Below, in pieces: positions 45,719 to 55,333 of a stretch of DNA of 64,000 nt (position 1 is the first letter of the stretch; the number at the start of each line of letters is the position of its first letter). The stretch lies in contig CM043950.1 of assembly GCA_014529385.2 (NCBI GenBank), forward strand, positions 154,248,445 through 154,312,444, given 5' to 3'. The translations under genes were made by a program, and so were the position numbers. The notes beneath the pieces are model-generated. The model searched no databases, was not told the DNA's origin, and saw nothing but the letters and a program-made list of their open reading frames with translations. The stretch comes from Adiantum capillus-veneris. Taxonomy: Eukaryota; Streptophyta; Polypodiopsida; Polypodiales; Pteridaceae.

Positions 45719-45791
45719 GAACCGGGGCTTCTTCATCAGATGATAATTCCACATTCTGGGATACTGGGAATGGCTTCTGGCTCCAAGCCAT
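45719..45791 (-). pseudogene. First codons of the interrupted coiled-coil ORF
   Basis: Minus strand from 45791 reads ATG and 23 further codons (MAWSQKPFPVSQNVELSSDE...), one frame with 18990 leftward once the giant element and one duplication copy are removed. The first two bases of this ATG lie within the adjoining LTR repeat, so the true start may have been lost at the junction. Confidence 0.55.
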
Positions 45792-47125
45792 TTATTGGGT
45801 TGATGGAGTAAGAGATTGTAGAATGGAAAGAGTGGAGAATAGAGTTGCACTTCCTCCAAAGAGGAAGGTTAGGAGGGAGGATGTGAAAGAGGGAGAGTTG
45901 GGGTTTTCTCTACTATTGATCAAGAAACAACATGAAGTTGAAAATATAGGTGTGTGTCCTTGAGTCTCTCCAAGGGGGGCTATTTATAGTTGTGTAGGAG
46001 TGGGATTATGCTACACTTAATTAGAGTAAGTGATTAGACCTAATTAAGTGTCCTTTGACCACTCATTGAATATTGGACATAAAAGGGACTATTTATTCAC
46101 CAAAAATATCATTTTAGACCGTGAAGGATCCATAGGGGTGCATAATGTAGGTGGGCCCCACCATGAGGCCCTACGGGTGGCTCCTGCGGGGTATCTCAAC
46201 TTGTCTGTCTTGGCATTTAGAAAGCATCTTTAGGTTGGTCCCATCACATACAAGTGACCTTGAACACTCATTGCTCTTCTAGAAGATGAGTAGGGGAAAA
46301 ATAAGATCTCACCCTCTTGATTTACTTGATTTACAGTTCCCTTTTGCTGCGAATCTGTCAGATTTACACTATTTTGACCATAACTTTTTACCTGTAGCTC
46401 GGAATGACATGCTTTAAAAGGCAAAATTGACCTTCTCAACATGTTTGATATGAATTTGGACTATTCTTCACGCCCATGCACCAAGGAATTCGGTTTGGGA
46501 GGTCCACACTAGGCTAGGGAACCTTTTGCTTCCAAGTCTTCTTGTATGGGCCCTTTGCTTGTATGCATCCAAGGGGAATCATGCTTTTTCAAAAGGCTAT
46601 GATGCTTAAACAAATAGAGGAGGGCCCAATATTATTTGCTTGTGAAAAGAATATACAATTGGAGTCTTTTTGAAAGGAGAAAAACTATATGTATATTTTT
46701 AAGAGATATTGGGCCACCTATGTAGGGGGCATAGAAGACTTGTAGAGAGGGACCATAATCTTTGGTAAAGACAAGTGGAGAGTTGATTTCCATGGGAATT
46801 TATCTATATGGGGTGGAAGATGGATATATTATTTTTCTACTACTAATTCAAAAGAGGTAAGAAAGTTTGGGGGTATATAGTTGGTTATTGTATGCTTATT
46901 CTATTTACAAAGCAAAAAAAGAAAAGGGTGGTAATATAAATATATGACTAAGGTGACATTTTTGAGAAGAGTATAATGTATGTGTCGCCACAAAGGTTAA
47001 ACGAAGAGGGGGAATTTACTCTAGATAACTTAATAGCGTAGAAAAATATATACACATATGAGGAAGAGGACGTTGAGTAGGCTGACAAATGTTGCAAAAA
47101 GATGGTTACCATTTTATGCCACTCA
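45790..47125 (-). repeat. Tat element 3' LTR (inner edge at 47125)
   Basis: 1336 bp. In element orientation it starts TGAGTGGC right after the purine tract. CTATAAATAG promoter box at 45989-45980. The outer edge (45790) lacks the terminal CA and abuts the coiled-coil ORF. Confidence 0.88.
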
Positions 47126-47140
47126 TATTAGCCCTCCCCC
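47126..47140 (-). other. Tat element polypurine tract
   Basis: Minus strand GGGGGAGGGCTAATA next to the LTR start TGAGTGG. This fixes the orientation and the LTR edge. Confidence 0.75.
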
Positions 47141-47296
47141 AAGCCTAGAGATATTCATATCTTTACGAGGACGGTGTTGCTTCTTTTTCTTCTTCTTTTT
47201 TCTCTTTTTTTGTCATTTTTCCTTTTTCACTTTTTTTTTTCCGATAGGATGAGTGTCATGCACTCTTTTACTCCATTAGACCTGCTTTTCATTTCC

Positions 47297-48367
47297 TCAA
47301 TCCCATAAATCGGAGATGGGAGGGTTGCCTTGGGTATGTTCAGATTCCAAGGCTGGTTCTTCTTTGCACATCAAAGCTTTAAAAATAGGTGGAGCATTTG
47401 CCAAGCCGAAGGAAGCCATGTCAATTTGGAGCTTAGACGATGTAGACAGATGACTGCCTATCAACGGATTGATACGTTGAAAGTAGGGCTTTAATCTCCA
47501 TCCATTGACTCTGGTCTTGTGGATTTTTCCTGATAAATCTGCTAATCTGTAACTACCATTCCCAAACTTTGTTTTTATCATGAAAGGTCCCTCCCATCTT
47601 TGCAAAAACTTTTTGTCAAGTCGAGTATCAAGTCGGTTATCATAGCGAAGAACCAACATACCTTCCTTCAATCCTTTCCCCTTGAGCTTCTTGTTGATTT
47701 TATCCCTTTGGCTTGTCGCTTTGGTGATGTAGTGATCAATGGGCTCTTCTCTATCTAGCTCAAGTCGTTGGAGATCTAAGATCCTTTCATGTAGAACCTC
47801 TTTTGGTTTTTTTGCCACTCTTGCAAGAACGCGCAAGCTTGAGAGCTCTACCTCAATGGGGAGAAGTGTCTCCTGTCCATAAACTAGATGAAAAGGGGTG
47901 AATTGGGTAGATACCTTGAAAGATGTCCTATACGCCCAAAGAGCAGCCGTCAAATGGCGATCCCAATCATTAGGACGGTCCACAACCTGCTTAGAAATGA
48001 TCTTACATATCATTCCATTCACTTTTTCCACCAATCCATTGCATTGAGGATAGTAGGGTGTGGAATGCAGGTGTTTCACTTTTAACCTCCTCAAGAGATC
48101 ATTCAGAAGGTCAGCCCTAAAACCCGGGCCTCGATCTGATAAGATTTCTAGGGGTGTTCCAAACCTACTACAAATATGATCAAAAATAAACTTTGATACC
48201 TCTTCAGCTGTGATTCGGGTTGTGCTTGTTGCTTCCGCCCATCGTGTCATGTAGTCAACACCCATGATGATGAAAACCTTCCCTGTAGAAGTACGAGGTA
48301 GGGGACCTATTGCCCACTTTTCAAAAGGGCCATAAGATATTATTGGGACTCGAGGCTCATATGTTAG
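47297..48367 (-). pseudogene. Tat element integrase core and C terminus
   Basis: Same frame as the upstream pol block after TGA at 48368-48370. DDE core: FEKWAIGPLP region and MGVDYMTRWAEA, LSDRGPGFRADL, and the Glu in NGLVEKVNGM. The C-terminal domain follows (LDKKFLQRWEGPFMIKTKFGNGSYRLADLSG, VNGWRLKPYF). No chromodomain. About 320 residues are open after the first Met. Confidence 0.9.
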
Positions 48368-50623
48368 TCATCTATCCCCATCAATTTGGCATGGCTTACA
48401 TGCCTTACACCAATATTGGACATCACGATGTAAGCTCGGCCAAATAAACCCTGCTTGTAAAATCTTCCTACTTGTAATATCTTGAGAAAAGTGACCACCA
48501 CAGACATCATCATGACATGAAAGAAGAATTTTTTCTATCTCTTGCACACCTGGTACTCTCCTCAAGACCAAATCTTTCCCTTTGTGATATAAATCATCCC
48601 CGATCAACTGGTAAGGTGTGGCCTTCTTAACTAGTCTATGTCTTTGCACCTTGTCTAAGTGTTTGGGACACTCACCTGCTTGTAGAAAGAAGATAATGTC
48701 TTTTAGCTCCTCTTGACCTTGATATTTGGGTTCATATAGTTTCACACCTCCTACCGCCATTTGAAGCTTTTCATTTGCGAGTAAGTCTGTTTCCTTGTTA
48801 TGAGTTCTCACAATGTGTTGTACCTGTGTTGCTTTAAAACCCTTCATCAAAGCTCTTACACTACTAAGCCACTCAAACAATGTACGATTCTTGCACCTCC
48901 AAGTCCCTTGGATTTGCCTGACCACTAGCAAAGAATCACCTTTTGTAATAAGTCTTTGTATGCCTAATTCTTTGCATTCTTCTAACCCAAGGGTTAGAGC
49001 AGCATACTCAGCCTCATTGTTAGAGTGAACACTGGGTAGAGTGATACCTTTTCTAACCATTATCTCCTTTTGTGGGTTCAAAATGATGATTCCCCCTGCT
49101 GCTTTGTCTTGTTGGCGTTGATAAGCTCCGTCAAAGCATAAAGTATGGGCATTATCAATCTCCTTCACTTTGAACTGTTTTGAGCCTTCCTCTCTTTGTA
49201 GTCCTAGTCCTTCCCTTTCTCTCACTTTGTAGGTGAGAATGTCTGCAAGTCCTGCTCTTGTGCTATCTTCTACAAGGAAAGTGTATTCAAATTCTTGGAG
49301 TTCAAGCACCCACTTTGCTATTCTAGATGAGAGGCTCATGTGTTGTACTACATATGGTAGATTGTGCTCTAAGGTGAGAAAAACAAATGGCACAGGGAGA
49401 AGATACGATCTAAACTTCCTTACCGCAAACAAGATTGCAAAGACCACTTTCTCCATTTCAGTGTATCCCTTCTCGGATGGAGTCATCACCTTGCTTGCAA
49501 AATAGATCGGCCTCATGTATGATGTTTTAGGATCTTTTTGCATCAAAACAACACCAATTGCTTCGAAACCTACACTTGGAGTGACATAGTAGGTCTCCTT
49601 TGGATCTGGTGGTATTAGGAATGGGAGAGAGCTAAGAATGCCCTTCACTTCCTCAAAACATTTTGCATGTTCCCTCCCCCATTCAAATGTAGATTGGCTT
49701 GCCAACCTATGCAAAGGGGCGATGGCTTCTGCTAGGAGATGGATGAAGTGAGACATGTACCTCACTTTGTGGTTGAAGGTCATTAGCTCCTTAGTTGTTG
49801 TTGGTGGAGATAAGGACAAAAGGGCCTCTACTTTAGAGGGATCCACTTGAATTCCTTGTGAAGAAACCACATGGCCTAGCAAAACCACCTAAGAGTCACC
49901 GATATGACACTTCTCTGGGTTGAGTTGTCCCCCAAATTGATGGAGCCTCTTAAGCCCCTCTTCAACCTTTTGGCAGTGAAGTGATCTACAACTATAAATA
50001 CAGAAATCATCCATAAAGACTCTTATAGATTTTCCAAAGAATGTCTGAAATACAAATATTGTGAATCTCATGAAGGTGCTAGGAGCATTGGTGAGCCCAA
50101 AAGGCATTACCCTGAATGCAAAACATCCCCAAGGTGTGATGAAGGTGGTTTTTGGTTGGTCCTCTTTTGCTATTCTAATTTGAAAATATCCTAAATACCC
50201 ATCACACACAGTGTAGCATTCGTGACCTGCTACTTCATTCAAAATTTCATCTTGGAAAGGGAGAGGGAAGTGGTCCCTCTTTGTCGCAGCGTTGAGGGGT
50301 TTGTAATCCACGCAGACCCTCCACTTACCATTCTTCTTAGGAGTGACTACAATAGGTGATACCCATTCAGAGTTGGATACTGGATAGATGAAGCCAGCCT
50401 TCAAGAGTCGATTCACTTCTTGTAGGAGAGCCTTTTGTTGCACAGATCCTAGTCGCCTTAACTTTTGAGCCACGGGTTTGGTCCCTGGTTTCAATTCAAT
50501 TAGATGCTCTATTACATCTACACCTCTTATTTGTGAGTAGTCAGTGATAAACAAATTGGGATACCTCCTTAACATATTGATGTAGGACCTCTTCTCCTCA
50601 CAAGTAAGATCTTTTGCAAGCAT
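48368..50623 (-). pseudogene. Tat element RT, RNase H, archaeal-type RNase H and integrase zinc module
   Basis: Single frame with one TAG at 49889-49891. RT: WVSPIVVTPKKNGKWRVCVD, VCDGYLGYFQIRIAKEDQ, VMPFGLTNAPSTFMR, catalytic FMDDFCIYS. The first RNase H (about 49600-49220) has lost its leading Asp (YYVTPSVGFEAIGVVL) and reads LEHN where LDHN-type sequence is usual. The second RNase H (about 49140-48760) has Asp-Glu-Asp in LCFDGAY, NNEAEYAAL and TKGDSLLVV. HHCC: CHDDVCGGHF to WCKACKPCQ. Inactivation of the first RNase H after gain of a second is known for Tat elements, so this may be ancestral rather than decay. Confidence 0.92.
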
Positions 50624-50797
50624 CTTCTCAAATCCTTCTTCAAGGTGGTGGCATCTTTCATCCCCTCATGTGTGATTGTCTGTTGGCTTTTCTTCTACTG
50701 GAACATCTTGAGTGTTGGCGTTGAATACAATTCCCATTACCTCCAAAGAAGACTCCTCTTCACTGGTTGATGCACTGGTTGATGCTTCCTCATCACT

Positions 50798-51601
50798 TTA
50801 GTAAGGACTCTCCTCCTTGCTCTCGTCATCTGCCGTGGTTTCATAGTTGATATCTAGTTGCTTTCCTTCTCGCCAATCATACACCACCGGTTGACCCTTC
50901 TTAAGAATCAAACGACCACTTCCCCATTTTTTATCTGCATTCACAGCAATGAGCCAAGGCCTCCCTAGGATGATGGGATAGCCCTCCCCCTTAGCTGGCA
51001 TAACATACATATCCACTCGTGCATCTATGTTACATACAGAGAATTTTACATTTTCAATGATCCCCAAACACTTCACACTTGAGTTGTTGGCTAGCCTAGC
51101 TTGACAATTAGAGGACTTTGTAATTTCAAGCCCTAACCTGTTCATTGATTTTTCCGTGATCACACACATTTGAGCTCCACCATCAACATATACATTAGAC
51201 ACCTTTTTACCCCTTATGTAAGCATCCACAATGGGTTCCACATCTTTTTGTAGCTTTGAGGCCACAACCTTAATGGAAAGATTTGCTTTCTTTTTTGGAA
51301 TTCTTGTACTTACCAACTTTGGCCATTGCCTTCTTACTTTGGCTGATAGGTGTAGAAGTTGAGGCCATGAAATGTTTGGCTTTTGGGTTTGTAAATCCTC
51401 CAGGATGTTGTAGGGATCTAGCTCCTTTCCCAATGGGAAGTCGTTGATACCAATTTCCCTTCGCCTTGATCTTTTCTTCCTGCTACTTTCAGCTTCTTCC
51501 ATCTTTGACTTCTTCTTCTTGTCCCTTATGGCTGAATTTGTTCCTTCACTTCTCATGTCTTCATCCTTATCATGTGCTCTTGTGCGTTTTTCTGCCGGCA
51601 T
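50798..51601 (-). CDS. Tat element protease region
   Basis: 267 codons. The first 55 residues are basic (KKKKSKMEEAESSRKKRSRRR). Retropepsin: VSNVYVDGGAQMCVITEKSM at the active site (Asp-Gly-Gly variant, also seen in other plant Ty3 proteases as I recall), RLANNSSVKCLGIIENV as flap, YPIILGRPWLIAVNADKKW at the C-terminal block. Ends in an acidic tail. Gag and RT lie in adjoining frames, so stops separate the three parts. Confidence 0.8.
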   Translation of the reverse strand: MPAEKRTRAHDKDEDMRSEGTNSAIRDKKKKSKMEEAESSRKKRSRRREIGINDFPLGKELDPYNILEDLQTQKPNISWPQLLHLSAKVRRQWPKLVSTRIPKKKANLSIKVVASKLQKDVEPIVDAYIRGKKVSNVYVDGGAQMCVITEKSMNRLGLEITKSSNCQARLANNSSVKCLGIIENVKFSVCNIDARVDMYVMPAKGEGYPIILGRPWLIAVNADKKWGSGRLILKKGQPVVYDWREGKQLDINYETTADDESKEESPY

Positions 51602-51664
51602 AACATCAAAGTTTAGAGTATGCTCATCTATTACCTCTTCTAGCTTGATGATGTTGACTCCTCT

Positions 51665-52666
51665 TTATTCCTCCTCATGTGGGACGGGAGGTATATTTGC
51701 TGGTGGTGGTGGTCGACGAAGGATTTGTGGGCCTTGAGCTTGTTCTTGTTGCACAGTGAGAGGAGGCGGTCTGGGGGGATATATGTCTCCCGGAAGTCGC
51801 CTTGGATGTGGACAACTGTACATGCCATGGCCCATTTCATTGCAATTCCAACATCGCAACTCTTGAGCTTGTCTTCGTTGATTGCGATTCCCTTCTCTTG
51901 GTTGTCGTTGTTGAGGTAGACCTTGTACTAGATTCAGAGTGAGGTTCTCAAGCTGTTGAGTTAGCCTTTGTAAAACCTCTTGTTGAGAGTTATCTCCTAT
52001 TTGTGAAGATTGTGCAAGAGGGGCCCTAATTGGTGCTTCCATGGTTTGTGAAGACTCCCTCTCACTCACTTCATTCAAACCCCTTGCTCTATGTGCTTGG
52101 AAGTGTAGTTTTCTAAACTTGATGATGGCTACCTCACGTGCTTCTTCGAAGGTGGATGGGAATTTTAGCTCTACTTTAGCCTTTAAAAGTGGATACAAGC
52201 CAACCATGAATCTCTCTTTTTTTAGAAAGTTAGGTGCACCACCATGATTTTCTAATGTAGCCTCCCACCTACCCCATAGATTGACAAAGGTTGCTTCATA
52301 AGAGGGATAGTCTTCAAGTGATACCTGCTTATGTCCAATAAGACATTTCCATAGTCCTTCAGAAGTATCACCTTGCCCGAACTTGGAGAGGAAGCTTGCT
52401 CGCAGTCTCTCCCAATTGGACTTGATTTGGGGTTGCAAGGTCTCATACCATGCTTTAGCTTCTTCTTTTAGAACCAGCGGGAAGGCTCGTAGCTTTACTT
52501 CCTCTTCATCTCTCCCGGATATGAGATGTGCCATCTCCAAGTTGTCAAGAAACTCTTGCGCATCTTCCCCACTTCTTGCATAGAACGTGGGAAAAGAGCT
52601 TGACATTTTGTTTAGACTTTTTGAAATCTCTTTTTTTAAAAGAAACTTTTCTCTTACGGGCCGCAC
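51665..52666 (-). CDS. Tat element gag
   Basis: 333 codons without a break. Gag fold: EDAQEFLDNLEMAHLISG, EEAKAWYETLQPQIKSNW, RLRASFLSKFG, KERFMVGLYPLLKAKVELKF. One zinc knuckle CWNCNEMGHGMYSC (canonical CX2CX4HX4C) near residue 270, then a Pro-rich tail. Start Met is the first in frame; MSSSFPTFYARSGED some 20 residues later is the alternative start and matches a more usual gag beginning. Confidence 0.88.
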   Translation of the reverse strand: MRPVREKFLLKKEISKSLNKMSSSFPTFYARSGEDAQEFLDNLEMAHLISGRDEEEVKLRAFPLVLKEEAKAWYETLQPQIKSNWERLRASFLSKFGQGDTSEGLWKCLIGHKQVSLEDYPSYEATFVNLWGRWEATLENHGGAPNFLKKERFMVGLYPLLKAKVELKFPSTFEEAREVAIIKFRKLHFQAHRARGLNEVSERESSQTMEAPIRAPLAQSSQIGDNSQQEVLQRLTQQLENLTLNLVQGLPQQRQPREGNRNQRRQAQELRCWNCNEMGHGMYSCPHPRRLPGDIYPPRPPPLTVQQEQAQGPQILRRPPPPANIPPVPHEEE

Positions 52667-52691
52667 AAGATTATTGACACTATAAATCTGA

Positions 52692-52904
52692 TTACATTAA
52701 AATGAAGATGTACACATCCATTGTTAATTCGTACTTTATCATAGGTAGAATAAATGGATTAATTGAAGCATTGATTTCATTGAGGCGAGTGGATCCAAAT
52801 ATCCTCCTTATGATAGATTGAAACCTAAACTTAGTTGCAATGATTATATGAATGGATTGCCGAGCAATAGGCCTAAAAGGTTCATTGTTTTGATCGTGAT
52901 TCAT
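52692..52904 (-). other. Small repeated ORF, copy 1
   Basis: 70 codons ending TRLNEINASINPFILPMIKY then 11 residues. It aligns by eye with copy 2: RL-EI-AS-NP-ILP-I-YE, and both end FIL plus one residue. Function unknown. Confidence 0.4.
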
Positions 52905-52987
52905 GTGCTACTCCTCGTTGTTGGTTTGAAGACCTCGTTCCTTCATATGGCCATTGAGCACCCCTTCACCACTCCTTGTTACTGCCT

Positions 52988-53203
52988 TTAAAACAAAATG
53001 AAAACATGAACAACAAAAGGAGTTTCATAATTGATGATTGGCAGTATAATTGGATTGGGTGATGCCATTATTTCTCTAAGTCTTTCTGCACCAAACATAA
53101 AAACAATGCGTTGCTGGAAAAAGACTTTTCTATCTATGTGAACATTTACTCTAATGTGTTGTGCAAAATGAAATGGATAGATGGGAACTCCATTGTTCAT
53201 CAC
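52988..53203 (-). other. Small repeated ORF, copy 2
   Basis: 71 codons with ERLREIMASPNPIILPIINY. Stop position 296 bp from that of copy 1. Protein-level similarity seems clearer than the DNA similarity. Confidence 0.4.
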
Positions 53204-53995
53204 TAAAAAATTTGAAGGTAACTTGGAAATTTGTTCCTTAGTGGGGGCACCACTTTATGAGGGCGAGCTTTTTGAAATGGGGCCTCTAAACCCAAACCAA
53301 TGGGCCTACCCTCACAAAATGTTCGTAAAGAGGTACGCACACTACTTGGGGCACCACCTTCTTTTGGGAGTGGAGAAGGAAACCAATCAAAATGACACTT
53401 GCACTCACCCACTCAAGCAACACACTTTGAAAACCCCCTTACTCTATATACACTTTGGACACTTGAACACCATCAACGATTATGCAACCCAATGCCGTGC
53501 ATCAAAATGAAATATGCAATTTGTGGAATAGCATTCACCTTCTCCCCATAAGAATACCTATAATACATTCAAACTCTTCCTCTCTCAAGCACTCATCAAA
53601 AAATCATGCACACAAGACTTGCCTCTCAAACACACAAGAGAATCACTTACATCAAACTAACACACTTTGCATAGAGAGCTCATCTCCATCTATGCAATGC
53701 CGTGACACAAATAAAATCACCATGATAGGTAGCCACATGCATATGTAATGAAGCAAAAGAGAGTTGGAGTGAGAAATTTCTTTAGACCAATTGAATAAGT
53801 GTGGAGAAAACAAACCAATAGTAAATTGAGAATAGAACACTTACTTGATTTCTCGCACACCTTTTAAGCGGAGGACCGACGCTTGCTAACCATCACGAAT
53901 TGTGACACTTGAAAGTTTTGAAGATGATTTCATGATCATTAACATAACCATGAGAGAGATCATGATGTATTTACAAGTTATTGAGGTGCTACAAA

Positions 53996-55333
53996 TGATT
54001 TATTGGGTTGATGGAGTAAGAGATTGTAGAATGGAAAGAGTGGAGAATAGAGTTGCACTTCCTCCAAAGAGGAAGGTTAGGAGGGAGGATGTGAAAGAGG
54101 GAGAGTTGGGGTTTTCTCTACTATTGATCAAGAAACAACATGAAGTTGAAAATATAGGTGTGTGTCCTTGAGTCTCTCCAAGGGGGGCTATTTATAGTTG
54201 TGTAGGAGTGGGATTATGCTACACTTAATTAGAGTAAGTGATTAGACCTAATTAAGTGTCCTTTGACCACTCATTGAATATTGGACATAAAAGGGACTAT
54301 TTATTCACCAAAAATATCATTTTAGACCGTGAAGGATCCATAGGGGTGCATAATGTAGGTGGGCCCCACCATGAGGCCCTACGGGTGGCTCCTGCGGGGT
54401 ATCTCAACTTGTCTGTCTTGGCATTTAGAAAGCATCTTTAGGTTGGTCCCATCACATACAAGTGACCTTGAACACTCATTGCTCTTCTAGAAGATGAGTA
54501 GGGGAAAAATAAGATCTCACCCTCTTGATTTACTTGATTTACAGTTCCCTTTTGCTGCGAATCTGTCAGATTTACACTATTTTGACCATAACTTTTTACC
54601 TGTAGCTCGGAATGACATGCTTTAAAAGGAAAAATTGACCTTCTCAACATGTTTGATATGAATTTGGACTATTCTTCACGCCCATGCACCAAGGAATTCG
54701 GTTTGGGAGGTCCACACTAGGCTAGGGAACCTTTTGCTTCCAAGTCTTCTTGTATGGGCCCTTTGCTTGTATGCATCCAAGGGGAATCATGCTTTTTCAA
54801 AAGGCTATGATGCTTAAACAAATAGAGGAGGGCCCAATATTATTTTCTTGTGAAAAGAATATACAATTGGAGTCTTTTTGAAAGGAGAAAAACTATATGT
54901 ATATTCTTAAGAGATATTGGGCCACCTATGTAGGGGGCATAGAAGACTTGTAGAGAGGGACCATAATCTTTGGTAAAAACAAGTGGAGAGTTGATTTCCA
55001 TGGGAATTTATCTATATGGAGTGGAAGATGGATATATTATTTTTCTACTACTAATTCAAAAGAGGTAAGAAAGTTTGGGGGTATATAGTTGGTTATTGTA
55101 TGCTTATTCTATTTACAAAGCAAAAAAAGAAAAGGGTGGTAATATAAATATATGACTAAGGTGACATTTTTGAGAAGAGTATAATGTATGTGTCACCACA
55201 AAGGTTAAACGAAGAGGGGGAATTTACTCTAGATAACTTAATAGCGTAGAAAAATATATACACATATGAGGAAGAGGACGTTGAGTAGGCTGACAAATGT
55301 TGCAAAAAGATGGTTACCATTTTATGCCACTCA
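53996..55333 (-). repeat. Tat element 5' LTR
   Basis: About 1338 bp, nearly identical to 45790-47125. Promoter box CTATAAATAG at 54197-54188. The outer edge (55333) cuts into a CACTA transposase exon. Confidence 0.88.

Larger units (their letters stand above)
52667..53995 (-). other. Tat element leader with a duplicated small-ORF segment
   Basis: Leader between the 5' LTR and gag. It holds two related 70-residue frames (52692-52904 and 52988-53203). No standard TGG-type primer-binding site was seen at 53993; a TGGTTAGCAAGCG sequence lies further in, near 53892. Confidence 0.5.
45790..55333 (-). mobile_element. Tat-lineage Ty3/gypsy retrotransposon with dual RNase H
   Basis: Repeats 45790-47125 and 53996-55333 flank a minus-strand gag, protease, RT, two RNase H domains and integrase. 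A second RNase H of archaeal type is the hallmark of the Tat lineage. Pol is one frame with only two nonsense codons. The LTRs show about six differences by eye, so the element is young. The outer flanks do not match each other and no target duplication is seen. Confidence 0.9.

Noticed and set aside
46048-46233. A 61-codon frame found identically at 46048 and 54256, suggesting a duplicated gene
   Set aside because: Both copies lie within the Tat LTRs; the duplication is the LTR pair and the frame has no protein features.
50798-51601. Asp-Gly-Gly protease active site in the Tat element and in the right-hand element as a novelty
   Set aside because: This variant is, as far as I recall, common among plant Ty3 proteases, so I do not count it as new.
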